DNA of 64,000 nucleotides, from positions 1 to 64,000 of the forward strand of contig CALGPJ010000007.1 of NCBI GenBank assembly GCA_937960645.1. The letters run 5' to 3'. This document shows, in pieces, positions 50,697 to 57,644 of this stretch. Origin of the DNA: an uncultured Spirochaetia bacterium (GTDB lineage Bacteria > Spirochaetota > Spirochaetia > JABEVK01). Under the pieces are notes generated by a model. That model was not told the origin of the DNA. It did no database searches and saw nothing but the letters and a program-made list of their open reading frames with translations. Each line of letters opens with the position of its first letter. Position 1 is the first letter of the stretch. A program made the translations under genes and the position numbers.

Positions 50697-51379
50697 AGCT
50701 CGAGATTCTCCAGGATCCCTCTCTCCCGGGACACGTCAACATGGAGAAGGATCGCCTTCACTTTGAACGCGTGGAAGGGGGGGAGGAGGTGATCCTTCTC
50801 CGGCTTTACACATGGGAACCACGCTGCCTCAGCCTCGGGGCCCTTCAGGATGAATCCGGTGTGAACTGGGATCTGGTCCAGCGTCTCGGACTGGACACGG
50901 TCCGGCGCCTTACCGGCGGGGGGGCCATCCTCCACGAGAACGAACTCACCTACAGCTGGGCCGCCCCCCGTTCGTTTTTCCCGGACGTCTCGGTGGACGC
51001 AGTACTCCGGTGGAGTACCCACGTCCTCACGGGTTTTTATCAAAGTCTGGGATTGGCGGCCCTGCCGGCATCCCGCCTGGAACGGGACGAGCCACTGGGA
51101 AGCCGCACGACGGCCTGCTATGCCGGCAAGGAGCCGTGGGATCTCACCATCGGCGGTCGCAAAATCGGCGGAAACGCCCAGCGCCGGGGTCGGAGGGCGA
51201 TCTTTCAACACGGCTCCATTCCCTTGCTGTTGGACTGGGAGCTGGTTTGCCAACTCACCCATACTCCCACCGACACCGAACGGCCTCTATGCCTGTTCGA
51301 GGCATTGAGAGTTCTGCCGCCGTTGATCGATCTCGAGCGGCTGCTCGAAGAAGCCTGGAGGAGGGCCTTCGAATCATGA
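50693..51379 (+). CDS. Lipoate-protein ligase/octanoyltransferase family protein
   Basis: A 228-residue protein of the LplA/LipM/BirA fold. R-R-L-T-G-G-G-A-I-L-H-E-N-E-L-T-Y-S is the family's octanoate/lipoate pocket, and G-G-R-K-I-G-G-N-A-Q-R-R the lysine loop; I-F-Q-H-G-S-I-P follows. A cysteine in T-T-A-C-Y lies about where LipM has its catalytic Cys, so an octanoyltransferase is as likely as a ligase. The start is GTG 50693, overlapping the carrier's stop (GTGA). The accessory domain of long LplA is absent. Confidence 0.82.
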   Translation: MKLEILQDPSLPGHVNMEKDRLHFERVEGGEEVILLRLYTWEPRCLSLGALQDESGVNWDLVQRLGLDTVRRLTGGGAILHENELTYSWAAPRSFFPDVSVDAVLRWSTHVLTGFYQSLGLAALPASRLERDEPLGSRTTACYAGKEPWDLTIGGRKIGGNAQRRGRRAIFQHGSIPLLLDWELVCQLTHTPTDTERPLCLFEALRVLPPLIDLERLLEEAWRRAFES

Positions 51380-52092
51380 GTATCTTACCCCTGACTCTCC
51401 CCATCCTGGGCGGCGGGTCCTACAGAATCAACCCCAGTAAGATCATTGCGGTGGGTCTCAACTACCGTGACCACGTCCAGGAGAGCCCCAGCTACAATGC
51501 CCAGAGCTTGGGACTTCCCGATCGGCCCGTTCTATTTTGCAAGACCCCCAACGTGATCGTGGGTCCGGGAGATCCCATCGTCCTGCCCGATCGGCCCCGT
51601 CTCGAGGGCTTCGAAAACCCCAGAACCGATTTCGAGGCCGAGCTGGCTGTCGTGATCGGACGATCGGCCAAAAACATCACCCGGAACCAGGCACCGGAGG
51701 TGATTGCCTTCTACACCTGCTTCAACGATGTGAGCCAGCGAAACATTCAAAAGTCGGATCCATCCGGCTGGTTTCGGGGCAAGAGCTTCGATACCTTCGG
51801 CCCCATCGGACCGATCCTGGTTCCCTTCGAGGTTTTGGGACCCGATCCCGATCTGCAAATCGAATCGTTTCTGAATGGTGAGGTACGTCAGCGGGCTCGT
51901 ACCTCCCAGATGATCTTTCCCGTGACCGAGCTGGTGTCCTACATCAGCCAGAACTTGAGCCTCCAGCCGGGGGATGTGGTGATCACCGGTACCCCGGGGG
52001 GCATCGGCGAGCTGAAGGTGGGCGATAGGGTGGAGATTCGTATCGAGGGAATCGGAAGCCTCATCAATCCGGTCGTCGCCGAATCAGTCTAA
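51376..52092 (+). CDS. Fumarylacetoacetate hydrolase-family protein
   Basis: A 238-residue protein of the FAH superfamily. F-E-A-E-L-A-V-V-I-G carries the metal-binding Glu residues, and G-D-V-V-I-T-G-T-P-G-G-I-G is the C-terminal signature. Members decarboxylate oxaloacetate or hydrolyse acylpyruvates; the specific reaction cannot be read. Its ATG overlaps the ligase stop (ATGA), so it belongs to the lipoate operon. The end overlaps the convergent RidA gene by 9 bases. Confidence 0.87.
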   Translation: MSILPLTLPILGGGSYRINPSKIIAVGLNYRDHVQESPSYNAQSLGLPDRPVLFCKTPNVIVGPGDPIVLPDRPRLEGFENPRTDFEAELAVVIGRSAKNITRNQAPEVIAFYTCFNDVSQRNIQKSDPSGWFRGKSFDTFGPIGPILVPFEVLGPDPDLQIESFLNGEVRQRARTSQMIFPVTELVSYISQNLSLQPGDVVITGTPGGIGELKVGDRVEIRIEGIGSLINPVVAESV

Positions 52093-52461
52093 ACTGACCA
52101 CAGCCTCGATTTCCACCAGGGCACCCCGAGGAAGGGCGGCCACCTGAACCGTACTCCGAGCGGGTTTATGGCCGCCGAAGAAGTCCGCATAAACCTGGTT
52201 GAACTCCCCAAAAAGGGCCAGGTCGGTCAGGAAGCAGGTGGTTTTGACCACCTGTTGGGGGCTGACTCCCAGGGCAGTCAACAGGCCGCGGATGTTTTCG
52301 AGTACCCTGGCCGTCTGTTCCCGGATTCCACCCTCGACGATCTGTCCCGAGGCGGGGTCCAGGGGGATCTGGCCGCTGAACCAAACCAGATTGCCCGATT
52401 TGATGGCCTGGGAGTAGGGACCGATGGCCGGGGGCGCCCGGTCGGTATGAATGGACTCCAT
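52084..52461 (-). CDS. ridA: RidA-family reactive enamine/imine deaminase
   Basis: A 125-residue trimeric protein of the YjgF/RidA family that clears 2-aminoacrylate made by PLP enzymes. A-I-G-P-Y-S-Q-A-I, W-F-S-G-Q-I-P-L-D and A-R-S-T-V-Q-V-A-A-L-P with the conserved Arg and terminal E-I-E-A-V are present. I chose ATG 52461 with AAGGAGG 5 bases upstream. It is last in the minus-strand envelope operon, one base after the MAF gene. Confidence 0.93.
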   Translation of the reverse strand: MESIHTDRAPPAIGPYSQAIKSGNLVWFSGQIPLDPASGQIVEGGIREQTARVLENIRGLLTALGVSPQQVVKTTCFLTDLALFGEFNQVYADFFGGHKPARSTVQVAALPRGALVEIEAVVSLD

Positions 52462-52462
52462 G

Positions 52463-53998
52463 TTACCTCCTTGTGTTATCTGAGAAAAAGTCGTCGATGA
52501 TCGCACAGCGCTCCGCCCACTCCTTTTCCAGGCTGCGAAATCGGAAGCGCTGCAGGCTGGTGTACGTCGGCCCCAGCCATTCGTTCCAGGTTTGACTCAG
52601 CTTTTGTGGATACGCCGTGGAGGGATCCTGCCGCCAGGCATACCAGGCTCGACGAATATCGGCGTACTCCTGGAGGGGAGCCTGCCACGGTTCAATTTTT
52701 GGAGGGCAGATTTTTCGGGAAGGATGCTTTTGTAAAAAAGCAGCGGCACTGTCTTCGGGCAAAAACCTCGGAATGGTTGTTTGAGCGAACAATCGGTGGC
52801 CGTTGGGTATCAGCCGATTCGCCTGGGCCTCATCCAGCCACAGTGCATAGAGATGGTGACGTTGATCGACCAAAATCGTTTTTCCCTCCAACGTCGTGAT
52901 CGGGACCCGAGGCTGGGAGAGGCTGGCCCCCAGGTTTTTGGTTTCCGGGGGCTCCAGTCGGTGGGCGGAGGCTTGAATCAACGTTTCGGCCAGGGCGGGG
53001 CTGGCATGGGTACGCCCCCCAACCCAGCTGAGATCCAATCCCAACCACAGTGTGTGCGAGACACCTAAAAGAGCGGCAAAAGAGGCGGCTGCCGTGGCTA
53101 CGCTGCCGCCGCTGGGGAGGTGGGGGAAACGCTGAGCTTCGAGGTCGGCCACCGGCGGTATGGACGACCCGGTCACCACGACACGGCCTCGGTGCCGCCG
53201 GATCACCGAGGGGTGGCTCACCAATTCGACCACCAGGGTCTCCCCGTCGAGGCTGTCGACGTGCCGGGAGTTCCAATATTGGGCGTCCATACTGACGACC
53301 GCATCCGGCACCAGTGCGCGTGCACGGAGGGCCGGAAGGGCGCTGTCCACGGCGAGGAGGGTGTAGCTCGAGGGCTCAATGCCCTTCAGCTGCTGGAGCG
53401 CCGCATCGAGGCTGGGACCGGCAGCCGCAATCATCAGGGAGGAACCATTCATCGATCCTTTCCACGCATTGGCCGATTCGAGCCTGTCGCATTCCAAATT
53501 GTATCGCAGGTTGCGTCCCCACAGCCCGGCAAAGCGTTTCAAGGTACGAAAATTCACCGCCTGCCTATCCAAATAGATCGAGATAGCGTTTTTCAGGGCG
53601 GTGAGGTCAGGTTCTTCTTCCAGGGCGGGATGAAACAGGAGGTGGATCGAATGGTGGGGAAAGCCCGACAGCAGGCCATAAGGGACCTCAGTCTCCTGTA
53701 GAAAAAACACCCGCTCGACGGCCTCTGTCCATTCTGGGTGTTCACGTGCCGCAAAGGCGCGGCCCGGATGAGGTTCCATGGCCAGGACCAGAGAATCGTC
53801 GTGGATTTCGGCCAGAGATCGGGCCAGGTGTCCGGTTCCCCAACCCAAAACCACATAGAGGGCGGCCTCGGGAAGGTGTTGGGCCTTTCGCAACGCATCC
53901 TGACGGGGGGAGTAGGAACTGGTGAGGGTTTTTCCCTTCCACAGAGCGCCGAGTCCGCCCGGACCTTTTTTCCACGTCCACTCTTCGGGCAAATTCAT
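52463..53998 (-). CDS. DUF115 (MAF) motility-associated glycosyltransferase-like protein
   Basis: A 511-residue cytosolic protein. The core has the DUF115 blocks I-A-A-A-G-P-S-L-D, V-S-M-D-A-Q-Y-W-N, G-G-S-V-A-T-A-A and W-L-G-L-D-L-S-W-V-G. Members (Maf) transfer nonulosonic acids to flagellins or act in related surface glycosylation. The N-terminal region (about 1-160) has a Rossmann-like V-L-G-W-G-T-G-H-L. No flagellin or sialic-acid genes are in the window. It overlaps the penicillin-binding protein gene by 4 bases, which puts it in a cell-envelope operon. Confidence 0.82.
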   Translation of the reverse strand: MNLPEEWTWKKGPGGLGALWKGKTLTSSYSPRQDALRKAQHLPEAALYVVLGWGTGHLARSLAEIHDDSLVLAMEPHPGRAFAAREHPEWTEAVERVFFLQETEVPYGLLSGFPHHSIHLLFHPALEEEPDLTALKNAISIYLDRQAVNFRTLKRFAGLWGRNLRYNLECDRLESANAWKGSMNGSSLMIAAAGPSLDAALQQLKGIEPSSYTLLAVDSALPALRARALVPDAVVSMDAQYWNSRHVDSLDGETLVVELVSHPSVIRRHRGRVVVTGSSIPPVADLEAQRFPHLPSGGSVATAAASFAALLGVSHTLWLGLDLSWVGGRTHASPALAETLIQASAHRLEPPETKNLGASLSQPRVPITTLEGKTILVDQRHHLYALWLDEAQANRLIPNGHRLFAQTTIPRFLPEDSAAAFLQKHPSRKICPPKIEPWQAPLQEYADIRRAWYAWRQDPSTAYPQKLSQTWNEWLGPTYTSLQRFRFRSLEKEWAERCAIIDDFFSDNTRR

Positions 53999-55845
53999 TC
54001 GAACTCCAGAGTGAGCTCTTTGGGGCTGTCCAGACGGGTTCCGGGAGGGAGGCTTTGTCGAACAACGTGTCCCTCGCCTCGAAAAATCACCCGCAAGCTC
54101 GGATGGCTCAATAGGGGAAGGAGGGTCCTCTTGGCAAAGCCGCGGAAATCCGGCAAGGTGTCCGAAAAGAGGGGCAAACTCGGCTTCTGAATCGAGACAT
54201 TCCCATCGTGTTCGATCACCCTGTCGCCCTGCCGGGTAATACCGTAGAGCGTAATGATCCGCTCGGCAATTTCTCGGGCAGCAGGGGCGGCCACCCTTTC
54301 CCCGAAGATACTCGATCCCTTCGGACTGACCACGCCGACGTAGATGATGTATTCGGGGTTGAGAGCCGGCAGGAAGGTCATGATGGAAGCAATAAAGTCG
54401 GTTTCTGAGTAACGGTTGGTCTTGGGGTCCAGGATTTGGGCCGTCCCCGTTTTTCCGCCGATTTCCACACCCTGAACCCGAGCTCGAAACCCGGAGCCCA
54501 TGTTGACACTCGCCCGAAGCATTTCGAGGAGCTCGCGATTTGTCGAGGAGCTCAACACCCGTTGGACCTCGACAGGTTCGGATTCGAAAAGGATTTCGCC
54601 ATCGGCACCTTCGACCTGGCGTACGAAGTTCAGCCGCAGCCTCTTTCCCGAATTCCCCAGGACGGTGGCCGCTTCCACCATTTGAAGGGCGCTGACTCCG
54701 ATCTCCTGGCCGAAGGCGATGGTGGGTTTGGTTCGCGAGGACCAGCGTTCCGGAGGAGCAAAAAGCCCTGGGGTCTCTCCGCTGAAGGGGGCTTTGACCG
54801 GAGAACCGAACCCGAAGGCCCGCAGCCCCGCATTGAACGTCGGTGCGTCCAGTAGATCGCTGGCCTGGGCTATTCCCGAATTGCAGCTAACTTGAAGGAT
54901 GGCCATGGGATCGACCACCCCATGAACCCCGTTGCATTTTATCTGAATGGTTTCCCCACTGGGCATTTCCTTGGTGTAGACTCCCGTGCAGACAAATGTC
55001 GTCCGCGGGGTGATGGCGCGAGATTCGAGGAGGACCCCCAACGAAAATATTTTGAACACCGAACCGGGCTCATAGGCCGATTCCGCCAGGTGGTTTTTAC
55101 GAACATCGGCGTTGTACTCGGCAAAGCGGTCGGGAAAGAACGCCGGTTCCTGGGCCATCGCGAGCACCTCCCCGCTGGGTGCGTGAACGACCAGGGCGAA
55201 GACCCTTTGGGCCTTCCAATCCTCGAGGTTTTTTCGCGCAACTTGTTCCACCAGATACTGAAGAGAGCTGTCCATGGTGAGGTAGACATTAGATCCCCTG
55301 AGGTGACCAGGGGTAGTCTGGGGTGGGGGCATCAGCACGTTGTTGTAACTGAATTCGATACCGGCCAGTCCCATGTTGTCTGTTCCCACAAAGCCCAACC
55401 AGTGGGCCCCTAAAGATCCATTCGGGTAAACGCGTCCGTACTCGTCCTGGACCTGGATGCCGGAAAGTTTCCCCTGACGGATAAGGTCCACCACCGATTT
55501 TGACTCGCTCGGCTGGATTTTCCTTTTAATGAAGAGGAATCCCTCGTTTTGTGCAAATCGTTCTTTGAGTTCCTGGGCTTGCAGTCCCAGGACGGAGGCC
55601 AAAAGCTCGGCGGTTTCTTCCGGGTTTTGCACGTGGGGCATCCAGGCTGTCACCGAGTTAAGGCTGACCGTTCCCGCAAGGAGTTTGCCGTAGCGATCGT
55701 AAATGTTGCCGCGTTCCATGATGGGAAGATTCAAGGCTGTCTTGTTATCCCATCCTCCCAACATGATGGGAAGGTAAGAAGCGAGAACGTACAGGGCCAA
55801 TCCCGCAAGGAGACCGGCAAGGACCAGGATACGGTATCGCTTCAT
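53995..55845 (-). CDS. Class B penicillin-binding protein (FtsI/SpoVD-like)
   Basis: A 616-residue peptidoglycan transpeptidase anchored by one N-terminal helix (about 5-27). The dimerisation domain has E-R-G-N-I-Y-D-R. Catalytic motifs are S262-V-F-K265, S320-C-N322 and K465-T-G467. A C-terminal PASTA-like domain (about 550-616, with S-L-P-P-G-T) follows. This matches the division PBP FtsI or the related SpoVD; no other division genes are adjacent, so I do not fix the symbol. The start overlaps the lepB end by 4 bases. Confidence 0.92.
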   Translation of the reverse strand: MKRYRILVLAGLLAGLALYVLASYLPIMLGGWDNKTALNLPIMERGNIYDRYGKLLAGTVSLNSVTAWMPHVQNPEETAELLASVLGLQAQELKERFAQNEGFLFIKRKIQPSESKSVVDLIRQGKLSGIQVQDEYGRVYPNGSLGAHWLGFVGTDNMGLAGIEFSYNNVLMPPPQTTPGHLRGSNVYLTMDSSLQYLVEQVARKNLEDWKAQRVFALVVHAPSGEVLAMAQEPAFFPDRFAEYNADVRKNHLAESAYEPGSVFKIFSLGVLLESRAITPRTTFVCTGVYTKEMPSGETIQIKCNGVHGVVDPMAILQVSCNSGIAQASDLLDAPTFNAGLRAFGFGSPVKAPFSGETPGLFAPPERWSSRTKPTIAFGQEIGVSALQMVEAATVLGNSGKRLRLNFVRQVEGADGEILFESEPVEVQRVLSSSTNRELLEMLRASVNMGSGFRARVQGVEIGGKTGTAQILDPKTNRYSETDFIASIMTFLPALNPEYIIYVGVVSPKGSSIFGERVAAPAAREIAERIITLYGITRQGDRVIEHDGNVSIQKPSLPLFSDTLPDFRGFAKRTLLPLLSHPSLRVIFRGEGHVVRQSLPPGTRLDSPKELTLEFE

Positions 55846-56402
55846 GGCAGGGAGAATACCACCCGCCCCGTGATGAAGACAAGGGGTACGGGACCATAGT
55901 CCCGGCTGTCCGTGCTCGATTCAAAATTGTGTCCGATAACGAACACTTTTTTCGACGGAACCGTCCGCAACCTTTCTATTCCTGCTTGTTGGTAGGGTGC
56001 CAGCGGAACCCTCAGGTTTGCCACCACCAGCGCCCCTTCTTCGATGGTCAAAGCGTCCCCGGGGCCGGCGGCCACCATCTTCACCGATTCCCGCAGATGA
56101 CCGGGCTGGTAAAACGCGACAACCTCGTTTGGTGTCGGGGTATTCCAGAAAAACCAATAATGTTCTATAATGGGAAGTCGTGGGCCGTAGGCCCATCGGT
56201 TGATGAGCAAAACGCTGCCTTCACGGTAAAGGGGGAGCATCGACGTCCCTCGGACTAAACGGACCTCGAAAAAGGTCGCGAAGGCCAGACCGAGAAAAAA
56301 CAGGAGCAGGGATATTGTTTGAATTCGTTTTAAACCTTCGTGTTTTTTTGGTCGACACTTAAACCGGGGGGCGGAATGATCGTTTCGGAACAAGCACAGC
56401 AT
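55842..56402 (-). CDS. lepB: Signal peptidase I
   Basis: A 186-residue inner-membrane protease that cleaves signal peptides. The nucleophile is S54 in R-G-T-S-M-L-P-L-Y; the general-base lysine is K108 in E-S-V-K-M-V-A-A-G-P-G-D. The C-terminal G-H-N-F-E-S-S-T-D-S-R-D-Y-G is box E. One hydrophobic helix (about 28-47) anchors it. ATG 56402 is supported by GAGGA with a 5-base spacer (56412-56408). That start lies inside the divergent M23 gene, an unusual head-to-head coding overlap. Confidence 0.9.
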   Translation of the reverse strand: MLCLFRNDHSAPRFKCRPKKHEGLKRIQTISLLLFFLGLAFATFFEVRLVRGTSMLPLYREGSVLLINRWAYGPRLPIIEHYWFFWNTPTPNEVVAFYQPGHLRESVKMVAAGPGDALTIEEGALVVANLRVPLAPYQQAGIERLRTVPSKKVFVIGHNFESSTDSRDYGPVPLVFITGRVVFSLP

Positions 56403-57458
56403 ATAATTCCTCGTTCGAAAAAGAAAACAAATGTGTTATCGAAGTTGTTTCCAGCAAAAACTACAGTTCATGAATGGGAAAGATCCCTTCGACATCATAT
56501 TCATCGCGAGCCGGCTGTCTACCTGCCCTATCTTTTTTCCTTGCCGGTTGCCGCGGGGATCGCCTTGCTGCTCGGCCTGTTCTTCTTTTTCCAAAGTCCC
56601 GGACCCTGGGCCCTGGTAGGTCTTCGGTTGCCCGAGGTCGCTGTTCCCCGAACTGAACTGGCCAACATCGACCGACCCTACCAGCGAATCGCCTCGCAGC
56701 CTTCGACCGGTGTCAACCCCAAGGAAATTTTTCTGCCGGTAAAATTTCAAACCTACCGTTTTGCCTCGGGCGATTCTCTTTCAGCGGTGGCCAACAGGTT
56801 CAACCTCCGTGTCGGAACTATCATCAGTTGGAACCAGATCACCAACGCACGCCGGATGCCCGCAGGGCTGGAACTCGAGTTGCCTTCGTACGATGGAATT
56901 CGCTATGTCGTCAAACGCGGCGATACCCTGACATCGATCGCTCAGGAGACCAGAGTCGATTACAATGCCATTTTGGATGCCAACAATCTGGAAAGCCCCG
57001 TTCTCAGCCCTGGTCAGGTGCTGTTTTTGCCGGGTGCCAGCCTCAGCCGAAACGAACTGCGTTCCGCCATGGGCGAGCTTTTCATTTTCCCGGCCCGGGG
57101 GCGGCTTACCTCGAGATTTGGTTGGCGCCGGGATCCTTTCAGTGGGGTCAGAACCTTTCACAACGGGATCGATATCGCCAATGTCGAAGGGACACCGGTT
57201 TGGGCGGCCAAGGAGGGGAGGGTGGTGGACGTGGGTTACCACTCGGCCTTCGGCAATTATGTGGTGATCAGTCATGAGGGGGGCTATCAAACCCTGTATG
57301 GCCACCTGCAAAATTATTCGGTTCGCCGGGGACAGGTTGTCAATCAGGGGCAAGTGATCGCTCGCATGGGCAACACCGGTTATAGCACGGGTAACCATTT
57401 GCACTTTACAGTAATGCTCAGAAACAAAGATATCGATCCAATGCGTGTCTTGTATTAA
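56376..57458 (+). CDS. LysM-M23 peptidoglycan endopeptidase
   Basis: A 360-residue cell-wall enzyme. A cytosolic tail (1-48) precedes one hydrophobic helix (about 49-72). Two LysM repeats follow (about 125-170, Y-R-F-A-S-G-D-S-L-S-A-V; and 174-220, Y-V-V-K-R-G-D-T-L-T-S-I). The M23 domain (about 245-355) has zinc-site H-N-G-I-D-I and the terminal H-L-H-F-T-V. Such NlpD/MepM-like proteins cut cross-links or activate amidases. The start is ATG 56376 after a G-rich stretch; an in-frame ATG at 56340 is possible. Either way the coding start overlaps lepB by 27-63 bases. Confidence 0.9.
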   Translation: MIVSEQAQHIIPRSKKKTNVLSKLFPAKTTVHEWERSLRHHIHREPAVYLPYLFSLPVAAGIALLLGLFFFFQSPGPWALVGLRLPEVAVPRTELANIDRPYQRIASQPSTGVNPKEIFLPVKFQTYRFASGDSLSAVANRFNLRVGTIISWNQITNARRMPAGLELELPSYDGIRYVVKRGDTLTSIAQETRVDYNAILDANNLESPVLSPGQVLFLPGASLSRNELRSAMGELFIFPARGRLTSRFGWRRDPFSGVRTFHNGIDIANVEGTPVWAAKEGRVVDVGYHSAFGNYVVISHEGGYQTLYGHLQNYSVRRGQVVNQGQVIARMGNTGYSTGNHLHFTVMLRNKDIDPMRVLY

Positions 57459-57469
57459 GGGGTGAACTT

Positions 57470-57598
57470 GTGAGATCCATTATCGTCATCGCTTCCATTA
57501 TGTTGATTCTCTTCGTTTTTCTGGGGAGTACCCAACCCTTGAGTACTTCCTTATCGACCGAAAGACCGGAAACGATCGACGCAGTAAGGCCAAATTGA
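57470..57598 (+). CDS. Small single-helix membrane peptide
   Basis: A 42-residue frame starting at GTG 57470 with AAGGGGTG about 5 bases upstream and ending at TGA 57596-57598. M-R-S-I-I-V-I-A-S-I-M-L-I-L-F-V-F-L-G is one transmembrane helix, followed by a polar tail of about 23 residues. It begins 12 bases after the M23 gene, so it is probably cotranscribed. A role with the endopeptidase is only positional inference; a chance frame cannot be excluded. Confidence 0.5.
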   Translation: MRSIIVIASIMLILFVFLGSTQPLSTSLSTERPETIDAVRPN

Positions 57599-57609
57599 TC
57601 CAGCGGATC

Positions 57610-57638
57610 TTGACAACACGACATTCATCCCAGACCAT
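57610..57638 (+). promoter_or_regulatory. Promoter of the glycosidase lipoprotein gene
   Basis: Perfect TTGACA (57610-57615), 17-base spacer, weak GACCAT (57633-57638), then 6 bases to ATG 57645 with no Shine-Dalgarno. The geometry matches purB and glk, but the -10 is poor. Confidence 0.4.
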
Positions 57639-57644
57639 GAGATA

